A stretch of DNA of 45,994 nucleotides from an uncultured Bacteroidia bacterium (GTDB taxonomy: Bacteria > Bacteroidota > Bacteroidia > Bacteroidales > F082): NCBI GenBank assembly GCA_902774365.1, contig CACYHX010000018.1, forward strand, positions 1 to 45,994, in the 5' to 3' direction. Both the position numbers and the translations under genes were made by a program. Under the pieces are notes generated by a model, which saw only the letters and a program-made list of their open reading frames with translations, was not told the DNA's origin and searched no databases. This document shows positions 33,541 through 39,226 of this stretch, piece by piece; the first letter of the stretch is position 1; each line of letters starts with the position of its first letter.

Positions 33541-34131
33541 ATGAGAATCAGCAAGTTCATAATTCCATTGACAGTCATGGTTTTAGCCTTCGTCGCCTTC
33601 TCGTGCGACCGCGACACCAACTACCTGCCCAAGCCTCGCGGCTATTTCCGCATCGACTTGCCCGAGAAAGCCTACACCAAGGTCGACACCATCGAACGCT
33701 ACAGCTTCGAGTGCCCCGACTACGCCTTCGTCACCCCCGACCCCTACTCGCCCGACGAGAAGAACTGGGTCAACATAGAGATGCCGTCATTCAAAGGCTC
33801 CATCCACCTGACACACAAGCCCGTGAATGGCAATTTAGGTGAATACCTGGAAGACGTCCACACCATGGTCGTCAAGCACCTGCAGAAGGCCAACGGCATG
33901 CGTGACAGCCTGATTGTCAACGACGAGCACAAGGTCTACGGCATGTTCATCGAGATGGATGGCAAGGGCGTGGCCACGCCGATGCAGTTCTACCTCACCG
34001 ACAGCACGAAAAACTTCGTCCGCGGCGCCCTCTACTTCAACTTCAAGCCCGACAACGACTCGATGCAGCCCGTCATCAACTTCATCCGCAAGGACATCGA
34101 CCACCTGATCGAGACCTTTGAGTGGAAATAA
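33541..34131 (+). CDS. gldD: gliding motility lipoprotein GldD
   Basis: A 196-residue lipoprotein. The start used is MRISKFIIPLTVMVL at 33541, giving a clean lipoprotein signal with lipobox C22 (V-A-F-S-C). Mature segments match GldD: YLPKPRGYFRIDLPEKAYTKVD, FECPDYAFVTPD, NWVNIEMPSFKGSIHLTHKPV, HMVVKHLQKANGMRDS and FVRGALYFNFKPDNDSMQPVINFIRKDIDHLIETFEW. Family role: needed for gliding and type IX secretion with GldE. The frame is open further upstream to an ATG at 33475 overlapping the gldE stop, which would add 22 residues translated from the palindromic repeat; the signal peptide argues against that start. Confidence 0.92.
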   Translation: MRISKFIIPLTVMVLAFVAFSCDRDTNYLPKPRGYFRIDLPEKAYTKVDTIERYSFECPDYAFVTPDPYSPDEKNWVNIEMPSFKGSIHLTHKPVNGNLGEYLEDVHTMVVKHLQKANGMRDSLIVNDEHKVYGMFIEMDGKGVATPMQFYLTDSTKNFVRGALYFNFKPDNDSMQPVINFIRKDIDHLIETFEWK

Positions 34132-34175
34132 TTTGAGGTTTTTTCCCCGTCTTTCACCAAAAAACACTATTTTCG

Positions 34176-34199
34176 CGGCGCGAAAAATCTTTTGCGCCG
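34176..34199. promoter_or_regulatory. hairpin in the corA leader region
   Basis: CGGCGCGAAA and TTTTGCGCCG pair as a 10-bp stem (one wobble) around AATC, 43 nt ahead of corA and 44 nt after gldD. It could end gldD transcription or act in the corA leader. Confidence 0.45.
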
Positions 34200-34242
34200 A
34201 TGTAAACTGAGTATTCACTTTTAAAGAAAGGGGGAAAGGCCT

Positions 34243-35160
34243 ATGATTAACAGCCTGAAAATCGGGGATTTGACATGGCGTCATCTCAACAACCCAACGG
34301 AAGAAGACTTTGAATTCCTGAAAGACCGATTTCATTTCCACCCTTTGGACATCGAAGACTGTAAGTCGGTCAACCAACGCCCCAAAATCGACATCTACGA
34401 CGATTATTACTTCCTCATCCTGCATTTCCCGAACTTCGACCGTCAGAACAAGTTCGTGAAAATCAAGGAGGTGAAGATTTTCTGGGGCAAGGACTACATC
34501 ATCTCCATCGAGAAAAACCCCTGGGGCGTGTCGCAACTCTTCGAGGAATACGAGGAACGCATCCAGAACAACGAGGAGATGAACATCCGCAACTCCGACA
34601 TCCTCCTCTACCGCATCCTCGAGAAACTGATGACCGAGTCGGTGTATCTGCTGCGCAAGGTCGGCCTCGACGTCGAACTCATCAACCGCGAGCTGCTGCA
34701 GGAGAAACAGGTGAAGATCATCGAACGCATCAGCGTGACGCGCAAAAACCTCATCCTCATCAACACCATCTTCAAGCCACAGCTGAGGCTCTTCCACCTC
34801 TTCGAGACGGGTAAGGTGACCGGCTTCACCGACGACGTGGAATACATGGAAGACTACTGGGGCAACATCCTCGACTACCTGCAGAAGGTATGGGATATGA
34901 CCGAGGACTACGAGGAACTGATCGAGGGCCTCTCCATGACCTTCGACTCGATGCAGACCAACAAGACCAACGAGACGATGAAGATCCTGACCCTCGTGTC
35001 GACCATCATCCTGCCTCTGACCTTCATCACCGGCCTCTATGGCATGAACGTCGCCCTACCCTTGCAAGAATACAAATGGGCCTTCTGGGTCATCATGGGA
35101 TTCATGGCATTGGTCGCCATGGGGTTCTATATCTATTTCAGGCATAAGAAAATGATGTAG
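34243..35160 (+). CDS. corA: CorA family magnesium/cobalt transporter
   Basis: A 305-residue divalent-cation channel. A long cytoplasmic domain (about 1-240) with the C-terminal coiled helix (YEELIEGLSMTFDSMQTNKTNETMKILTLVSTI) leads to two membrane helices. The signature G267-M-N269 lies at the end of the first (TGLYGMNV) and marks the pore entrance. The ATG at 34243 has a strong purine-rich stretch upstream (AAGAAAGGGGGAAAGG), longer than usual in this genome. It ends 1 nt before a large heptamer array that pairs with an inverted array near the convergent gene. Confidence 0.95.
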   Translation: MINSLKIGDLTWRHLNNPTEEDFEFLKDRFHFHPLDIEDCKSVNQRPKIDIYDDYYFLILHFPNFDRQNKFVKIKEVKIFWGKDYIISIEKNPWGVSQLFEEYEERIQNNEEMNIRNSDILLYRILEKLMTESVYLLRKVGLDVELINRELLQEKQVKIIERISVTRKNLILINTIFKPQLRLFHLFETGKVTGFTDDVEYMEDYWGNILDYLQKVWDMTEDYEELIEGLSMTFDSMQTNKTNETMKILTLVSTIILPLTFITGLYGMNVALPLQEYKWAFWVIMGFMALVAMGFYIYFRHKKMM

Positions 35161-35234
35161 TGTAGAGTGTAGAGTTTAGAGTGTAGAGTTTAGAGATAGT
35201 TGAAGGTGTAGAGTGTAGAGTGTGGAGTGTGGAG
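35161..35234. repeat. TGTAGAG heptamer array after corA
   Basis: Nine heptamers of the form TGTAGAG, TTTAGAG or TGTGGAG, in two blocks (35161-35195 and 35207-35234) separated by 11 bases. Inverted relative to the array at 35285-35347. Confidence 0.8.
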
Positions 35235-35284
35235 TTTATTAAACTCATACAAAACCGCGACCGCCCCTCAATCCTAAAAACAGA

Positions 35285-35347
35285 AACTCTCCACTCTCAA
35301 CTAAAAAACTCTCCACTGCCCCTAAACTCTAAACACTCAACTCTAAA
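35285..35347. repeat. CTCTAAA heptamer array before the endonuclease stop
   Basis: Units such as CTCTAAA, CACTCAA and CCACTCT in a near-continuous 7-nt register. With the array at 35161-35234 it can fold into a long hairpin between convergent genes. Three of its units match the array at 39039-39094. Confidence 0.75.
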
Positions 35348-36406
35348 CTATTTTACAATAAGTTTCTCGTATTTAACAACAACGCCGTTGCGCAGCACCT
35401 TGACGATGTAGCACCCTTGTGCCATATCATCGGGCAGCGTCACGACGCAGTCGTCGCCGACATGCGTGTTGGCCTTGAGCACTGTGCGTCCGCACAAGTC
35501 GCAGAGCACCACGCCGTCGATGGCGTTGCCATACACATGCAGCGTCTGCCCGTGATCAACGGGGTTGGGGAAGACCGCCACCGACTCCATTGTTTCCTCT
35601 ACGGTATTCCATGTCGGGTCCCAGATCATGCGGGCATATTCCGGGTGGTCGATGAAGGGGTTGCGGTTGTGTTGATAGCTGGTATAAATGACGTTGTTGC
35701 GGTCGATTTCCTTTTGGCTGACGGGGTCCTGTTCGTTCCAGCGCATCAGCATCTGTATGGCCCACGGCTTGATTTCGCTCTTGGTGGTCATGTCGCTCGT
35801 GCTCCAGCTGGCGTCTTCGGTGTAGTAACGCACGCTCATATACATGAGAGCACGGGCGAAGTCGCCCTTATAGGCATCGATAGGCTCAAACACCGTCCCC
35901 GAGAAGCCCGAGGTCTTGCAGGTGCCCAGCTTCGAGCCGTTTCGCGAGGTCCAACTGGCTGAGCGCACCTCGCCAAAGGCATAGTTGGAGCGTTTGTTGT
36001 TAACGAAGCCGTCGGTGGGGAAAAGATGGTGCAAGTCCGATTTGGCCGTAGCGTCATTACCGAACCAACTCTGCGGCCACGAGTGTTCGCGGTTGTAGCA
36101 GTCGCCCTCACCGTCGTAGCTACCGCATTGGTCGGTGCCAAGTTGATAGGTATAGGGCGGCGTGCCACCCGGGATGTCGGAATACATGTCCCACACCACG
36201 CCGTTGCCCTTGTTGTCGGTGCTCCAAAAAGCGTTGGCAGTGGCTGAATACGAAATGACCGTATGCCCTTTGATGATATTGTGCAAGGCCGTCTTCAGCG
36301 CATTGCCACTCAAACCGTTGGCGGAGTTGTAATAATTGGAAGGCGCCTGCGCCATCACCGACAGCGCAAAGAACAAAGCAATTACGGCAGAAAACAACTT
36401 TTTCAT
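35348..36406 (-). CDS. secreted endonuclease I with T9SS sorting domain
   Basis: A 352-residue exported nuclease. The start is the ATG at 36406, just 3 nt inside a GTG. Signal peptide 1-20 (ends VMAQ). Residues about 60-250 are an endonuclease I (EndA/NucM) domain with the histidine-metal core: CYNREHSWPQSWFG, then HHLFPTDGFVNNKRSNYAFGEV. The last about 70 residues are a T9SS type A sorting domain: VAVFPNPVDHGQTLHVYG, GVVLCDLCGRTVLKA, GCYIVKVLRNGVVVKYEKLIVK. It should degrade DNA outside the cell and be exported by type IX secretion. A heptamer array (36422-36449) precedes its start. Confidence 0.94.
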   Translation of the reverse strand: MKKLFSAVIALFFALSVMAQAPSNYYNSANGLSGNALKTALHNIIKGHTVISYSATANAFWSTDNKGNGVVWDMYSDIPGGTPPYTYQLGTDQCGSYDGEGDCYNREHSWPQSWFGNDATAKSDLHHLFPTDGFVNNKRSNYAFGEVRSASWTSRNGSKLGTCKTSGFSGTVFEPIDAYKGDFARALMYMSVRYYTEDASWSTSDMTTKSEIKPWAIQMLMRWNEQDPVSQKEIDRNNVIYTSYQHNRNPFIDHPEYARMIWDPTWNTVEETMESVAVFPNPVDHGQTLHVYGNAIDGVVLCDLCGRTVLKANTHVGDDCVVTLPDDMAQGCYIVKVLRNGVVVKYEKLIVK

Positions 36407-36421
36407 CACCTCAATTTTTTA

Positions 36422-36449
36422 ATTCTCAATTCTCAATTCTCAATTGTCA
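36422..36449. repeat. ATTCTCA heptamer array upstream of the endonuclease gene
   Basis: ATTCTCA three times, then ATTGTCA, in exact 7-nt register, 16 nt before the endonuclease start and next to the MntP-like gene stop. The heptamer equals that at 25667 read on the other strand. Confidence 0.75.
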
Positions 36450-36452
36450 ATT

Positions 36453-37016
36453 CTACATTAAGTCTGTAAACAAATACAAAGCCGCAATGATCACCATGAA
36501 CACCGAGGCGGCGAACTCGACGAAGCTCACCTTCTTGATGATGCCCGGGGTGAAGTCGATGCGCACGGTGAAGAACGCCCACAAAAAGCCTGCCACGACC
36601 ACCGCAGGGAAAAACCAGAGGCCGAAGGGCACGAAAAACGTGCTCACCAAGGCATACAGGAACGTGTTGACGGCGGCGAGGATGGTCAGCAGGAAGATGT
36701 CCTTGTCGGAGCTGAGGGTGTACATCATCTTGCCTTTCAAGATGCGGATGGAGTCAACGAAGAGCTTCACCGCCACCACAAGCATCATGGCAAACACCAT
36801 ATACTCAGCGATATAGGTAAAGAGATGTGCCATCAGGCGGCTCAAGGTGAAGCCCAGCAAGGCCATGACGCCTTGGCTGAGGCCGAACATCACGGGGATC
36901 CACACCTTTTGCGAAGGCTTGTCGTCAGCCTTCACCAAGCCCACCGAGCGTGGCACCACGCTAGAGGTGAGGCAGAGGATGAAGAGGATGCCTAATATGA
37001 TTGCAGAGGTAGTCAT
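36453..37016 (-). CDS. MntP-like integral membrane protein, 187 aa
   Basis: A small inner-membrane protein with about six hydrophobic segments. The region FGLSQGVMALLGFTLSRLM near residues 47-66 recalls the F-G-L-(S/F)-Q-(A/G)-x-M-P-L-x-G part of manganese exporter MntP, and the arrangement of two three-helix halves is similar. However the first-helix aspartate of MntP (L-D-A-x-A-V-S) is absent; the segment reads LGILFILCLTSSVVPRSVGLV. It is best named MntP-like, with function unproven. Start by ATG at 37016; a 28-bp palindrome lies just upstream, followed by tnaA. Confidence 0.6.
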   Translation of the reverse strand: MTTSAIILGILFILCLTSSVVPRSVGLVKADDKPSQKVWIPVMFGLSQGVMALLGFTLSRLMAHLFTYIAEYMVFAMMLVVAVKLFVDSIRILKGKMMYTLSSDKDIFLLTILAAVNTFLYALVSTFFVPFGLWFFPAVVVAGFLWAFFTVRIDFTPGIIKKVSFVEFAASVFMVIIAALYLFTDLM

Positions 37017-37026
37017 TGAAATAAAA

Positions 37027-37054
37027 GTAGAGACGGTGCATGCACCGTCTCTAC
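37027..37054. repeat. perfect 28-bp palindrome between tnaA and the MntP-like gene
   Basis: GTAGAGACG, core GTGCATGCAC, CGTCTCTAC; perfectly self-complementary. Same arms as the copies at 1544 and 26918 but a different core. It lies 13 nt after the tnaA stop and 10 nt before the next start codon. Confidence 0.9.
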
Positions 37055-37067
37055 GTGATTGAATGGA

Positions 37068-38444
37068 TTATCCCAGTCTCTTGAACTGGCAGGTGAAGTG
37101 ACGCATCAGCTCGGCTTCCCAAGTGATTTCGAGGCCGCGCTTGATGCTGTCGCGACGGTCGTACACGTTCTTCAGGGCTGCGGCGATGACGTCCATGTGG
37201 TTGTTGGTGTAGACACGGCGCGGGATGCAGAGGCGTACGAAGTCGTTGCCGCCAAAGCGGTTCTGGCGCGTGACGGGGTCACGGTCGGCAAGGACGTAGC
37301 CGATCTCGCAGGCACGGATGCCAGCTTCGAGGTACAGCTCGCAAGTCAGCGTCTGGGCGGGGAACTCTTCCTTCGGGATGTTGGTCAGCACCTTGTCGGC
37401 GTCGACGAAGATGGCGTGGCCACCGGCGGGACGCTGGTAAGGGATGCCGTACTCGTCGAGTTTGGCGGCGAGGTAATGCACCTGTTTGATGCGGGTCTCG
37501 ACCATCTCGAACTCGATGTTCTCCTTCAGACCGACGGCCAGGGCGTCCATGTCGCGGCCGTTCATGCCGCCGTAGGTGAGGAAGCCCTCGAAGGGGATGC
37601 AGAACAGCTTGGCGCCTTCGTACCAGTCCTTCTTGTTGGTGGCGATGAAGCCGCCCATGTTGACGAGGCCGTCCTTCTTGGCGCTCATGGTCATGCTATC
37701 GGCATAGCTGAACATCTCGAGGCAGATCTCGCGCAAGGTCTTGTTCTCGTAGCCCTTCTCGCGGGTCTTGATGAAGTAGGCGTTCTCGATGAAACGGGCG
37801 CTGTCGATGTTGACCGGCACACCGTACTTGTGGCACAGCTCGCAGGTCTCGCGGATGTTCTGCATCGAGACGGGCTGACCGCCGACGGTGTTGTTGGTCA
37901 CGGTAAGGACCATGAACGGCACGTTGCCTTGGTTCTCTTTCAGCACCTTCTCCAGCTTCTCGAGGCTGACGTTGCCCTTGAACGGCACTTCGAGTTGGGT
38001 GTCGTAGGCCTCGGGCACGGTGACGTCGATGGCGAAGGCCTTACGGCTCTCGATGTGGCCCTTGGTGGTGTCGAAGTGGGCGTTGCCGGGGACGACCATG
38101 CCGGGCTTCACGAGGTAGGAGAACAGCACGTTCTCGGCGGCGCGGCCTTGGTGGGTGGGGATGACGTACTCGAAACCGGTGAGTTCGGTGATGGTGTCTT
38201 TCATGTGGTAGAACGAGCGGGCGCCGCCGTAGCTCTCGTCGCCTTGCATCATGGCGGCCCATTGACGGTCGCTCATGGCGCCGGTGCCGCTGTCGGTCAG
38301 CAGGTCGATGTAGACATAGTCGCTCTTCAGCATGAAGACGTTCTGGTGGGCTTCGTTGAGCCACTTTTCGCGTTGTTCGCGGGTGGATTTCTTGATAGGT
38401 TCAACCATCTTGATTTTCCACGCTTCTGCAAATGGTAATTCCAT
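37068..38444 (-). CDS. tnaA: tryptophanase (tryptophan indole-lyase)
   Basis: A 458-residue PLP enzyme that splits tryptophan to indole, pyruvate and ammonia. The PLP lysine is in MSAKKDGLVNMGG. The choice between tryptophanase and tyrosine phenol-lyase was made from residues: the segment AGIRACEIG has isoleucine where tyrosine phenol-lyase has its substrate-binding arginine (VRSMERG), FDTTKGH matches tryptophanase FFDTTQGH, and DSARF matches tryptophanase, not DATRC. So indole production is the better call. Length is typical (E. coli 471). Promoter box at 38685-38692 gives a leader of about 235 nt that holds a 20-codon frame and a heptamer array. Confidence 0.92.
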   Translation of the reverse strand: MELPFAEAWKIKMVEPIKKSTREQREKWLNEAHQNVFMLKSDYVYIDLLTDSGTGAMSDRQWAAMMQGDESYGGARSFYHMKDTITELTGFEYVIPTHQGRAAENVLFSYLVKPGMVVPGNAHFDTTKGHIESRKAFAIDVTVPEAYDTQLEVPFKGNVSLEKLEKVLKENQGNVPFMVLTVTNNTVGGQPVSMQNIRETCELCHKYGVPVNIDSARFIENAYFIKTREKGYENKTLREICLEMFSYADSMTMSAKKDGLVNMGGFIATNKKDWYEGAKLFCIPFEGFLTYGGMNGRDMDALAVGLKENIEFEMVETRIKQVHYLAAKLDEYGIPYQRPAGGHAIFVDADKVLTNIPKEEFPAQTLTCELYLEAGIRACEIGYVLADRDPVTRQNRFGGNDFVRLCIPRRVYTNNHMDVIAAALKNVYDRRDSIKRGLEITWEAELMRHFTCQFKRLG

Positions 38445-38553
38445 GGTAATTATGATTTAAAGATTCAAAAATTAAAAATTCAAAATTCAGGATGGTAATG
38501 CTTTGGTAACGTAGCAATTGTTGAAATGTTGTTTTTTGAAACAGGAATGACTC

Positions 38554-38592
38554 ATTCTGCATTCCGTATTCTGCATTCTGCATCCCTCATTC
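38554..38592. repeat. ATTCTGC heptamer array in the tnaA leader
   Basis: ATTCTGC, ATTCCGT, ATTCTGC, ATTCTGC, ATCCCTC, ATTC, in exact 7-nt register. It starts right where the 20-codon leader frame ends. Confidence 0.75.
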
Positions 38593-38653
38593 AAAAGAAC
38601 CTGTCGCGTTCCTTGATGTTAAGGTAAACCCTATTGCCAATGACGTGGGACAT
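38591..38653 (-). CDS. possible 20-codon leader peptide of tnaA
   Basis: The minus strand holds ATG, 19 further codons and TGA. The start is about 27 nt from the predicted transcription start and the stop 146 nt ahead of tnaA. The product begins MSHVIGNR and ends ERDRFF. Position and size resemble the E. coli tnaC leader, which controls tnaA through ribosome stalling, but this peptide has no tryptophan. It could instead be chance, or a remnant of a recombinase N-terminus (VYLNIKERDRF recalls YLTxxERDRFL of tyrosine recombinases). Coding status is unproven. Confidence 0.3.
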   Translation of the reverse strand: MSHVIGNRVYLNIKERDRFF

Positions 38654-38684
38654 ATTAATAATAAGGTGCTTTCAAAAAACGCTT

Positions 38685-38692
38685 CAAAGATA
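38685..38692 (-). promoter_or_regulatory. -7 box for tnaA
   Basis: The minus strand reads TATCTTTG. This is the only full consensus box on the minus strand between 38445 and 38760 that I found, so the tnaA leader would be about 235 nt. Confidence 0.5.
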
Positions 38693-38829
38693 CGGAATTT
38701 TTCGGAAATGCAAGGCTGCGAAGGCTTATTTTGTTTTCACGGCCCGAAAAAACCACATTTTCCCGTCAGGTCATTCGTTCCCTGGCAACACTAAACCTCT
38801 TGTCTCACAACCTCTCCATTATCAATTCC

Positions 38830-38854
38830 TCGGACGCAAGCGTTGCGTCCCTAC
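38830..38854. repeat. degenerate GTAGGGACG-type hairpin
   Basis: GGACGCAA-GCG-TTGCGTCC is a perfect 8-bp stem, followed by CTAC; the other side reads CCTC instead of GTAG. Read on the minus strand it is a variant of the GTAGAGACG palindromes. Confidence 0.65.
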
Positions 38855-38872
38855 TCCACACTACGCACCCCC

Positions 38873-38904
38873 AACTGAACATCTGAAAATCTGAAAATCT
38901 GACC
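38873..38904. repeat. 8-bp tandem array ATCTGAAA
   Basis: AACTGAAC, ATCTGAAA, ATCTGAAA, ATCTGACC in 8-nt register. Confidence 0.65.
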
Positions 38905-38906
38905 CT

Positions 38907-38978
38907 AGATTGCTTCGTCGTTCCTCCTCGCAAATCGAAGATTCGACGATGCGAAGCGAGTCAATGACGCGAAGCGTC
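38907..38978. repeat. palindrome-rich element AGATTGCTTCGTCG...
   Basis: AGATTGCTTCGTCG then TTCCTCCTCGCA, hairpins TCGAA-GA-TTCGA (38935-38946) and GACGC-GAA-GCGTC (38966-38978). The pieces AGATTGCTTCGTCG...CCTCGCA and AATGACG resemble a dispersed repeat common in bacteria, here interrupted by about 30 bases. Confidence 0.55.
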
Positions 38979-39022
38979 AACTGAACAACTGAACAACTGA
39001 ACAACTGAACAACTGAACAACT
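38978..39022. repeat. five perfect CAACTGAA octamers
   Basis: CAACTGAA five times without a mismatch, then CAACT. The reverse complement TTCAGTTG equals the unit of the trpS leader array plus one base. Confidence 0.9.
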
Positions 39023-39038
39023 CTCAACTAACCACTGC

Positions 39039-39094
39039 CTCTCAACTCTAAACTCTAAACACTAAACTCTGAACTTTCAATTGTCAATTTTCAA
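39039..39094. repeat. eight degenerate heptamers ending in AA
   Basis: CTCTCAA, CTCTAAA, CTCTAAA, CACTAAA, CTCTGAA, CTTTCAA, TTGTCAA, TTTTCAA: the register is exact while the heptamer drifts from unit to unit. It lies 38 nt ahead of the -7 box of the giant gene. Confidence 0.85.
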
Positions 39095-39107
39095 TTAAAA
39101 AAAGCCC

Positions 39108-39139
39108 CTTGACTCGTATTCCTTTTTTCCCTATTTTTG
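39108..39139 (+). promoter_or_regulatory. promoter of the giant surface-protein gene
   Basis: CTTG (39108-39111) as -33 element, 20 nt spacer, TATTTTTG (39132-39139) as -7. This is the best complete promoter of the window and gives a leader of about 80 nt to the ATG at 39227. Confidence 0.65.
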
Positions 39140-39226
39140 CACGATTTTTTGAGCGCCCCTCAGAATCTCACTAAAACATTGATAATCAAGTAATAAAAAA
39201 TTTAATACACTAAAAACTAACACAAA

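Larger units (their letters stand above)
38445..39226. other. 782-bp intergenic region between tnaA and the giant surface gene
   Basis: No long gene is present. From left: the tnaA leader with heptamer array 38554-38592 and a 20-codon frame at 38591-38653; the tnaA -7 box 38685-38692; a hairpin 38830-38854 (GTAGGGACG type); an octamer array 38873-38904; a palindrome-rich stretch 38907-38978; octamer array 38978-39022; heptamer array 39039-39094; then the promoter and 5' leader of the giant gene. It is the densest repeat cluster of the window. Confidence 0.85.

Noticed and set aside
37059-38438. 459-codon open frame on the plus strand opposite tnaA
   Set aside because: A long antisense frame caused by GC-rich codons; composition is valine/glycine/histidine-heavy and no domain is visible.
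37068-38444. Tyrosine phenol-lyase as name for the tnaA gene
   Set aside because: The substrate-binding arginine of tyrosine phenol-lyase is isoleucine here, and other diagnostic residues match tryptophanase.
38873-39094. CRISPR array
   Set aside because: Repeats are 7-8 nt, directly adjacent with no spacers, and no cas gene is present.
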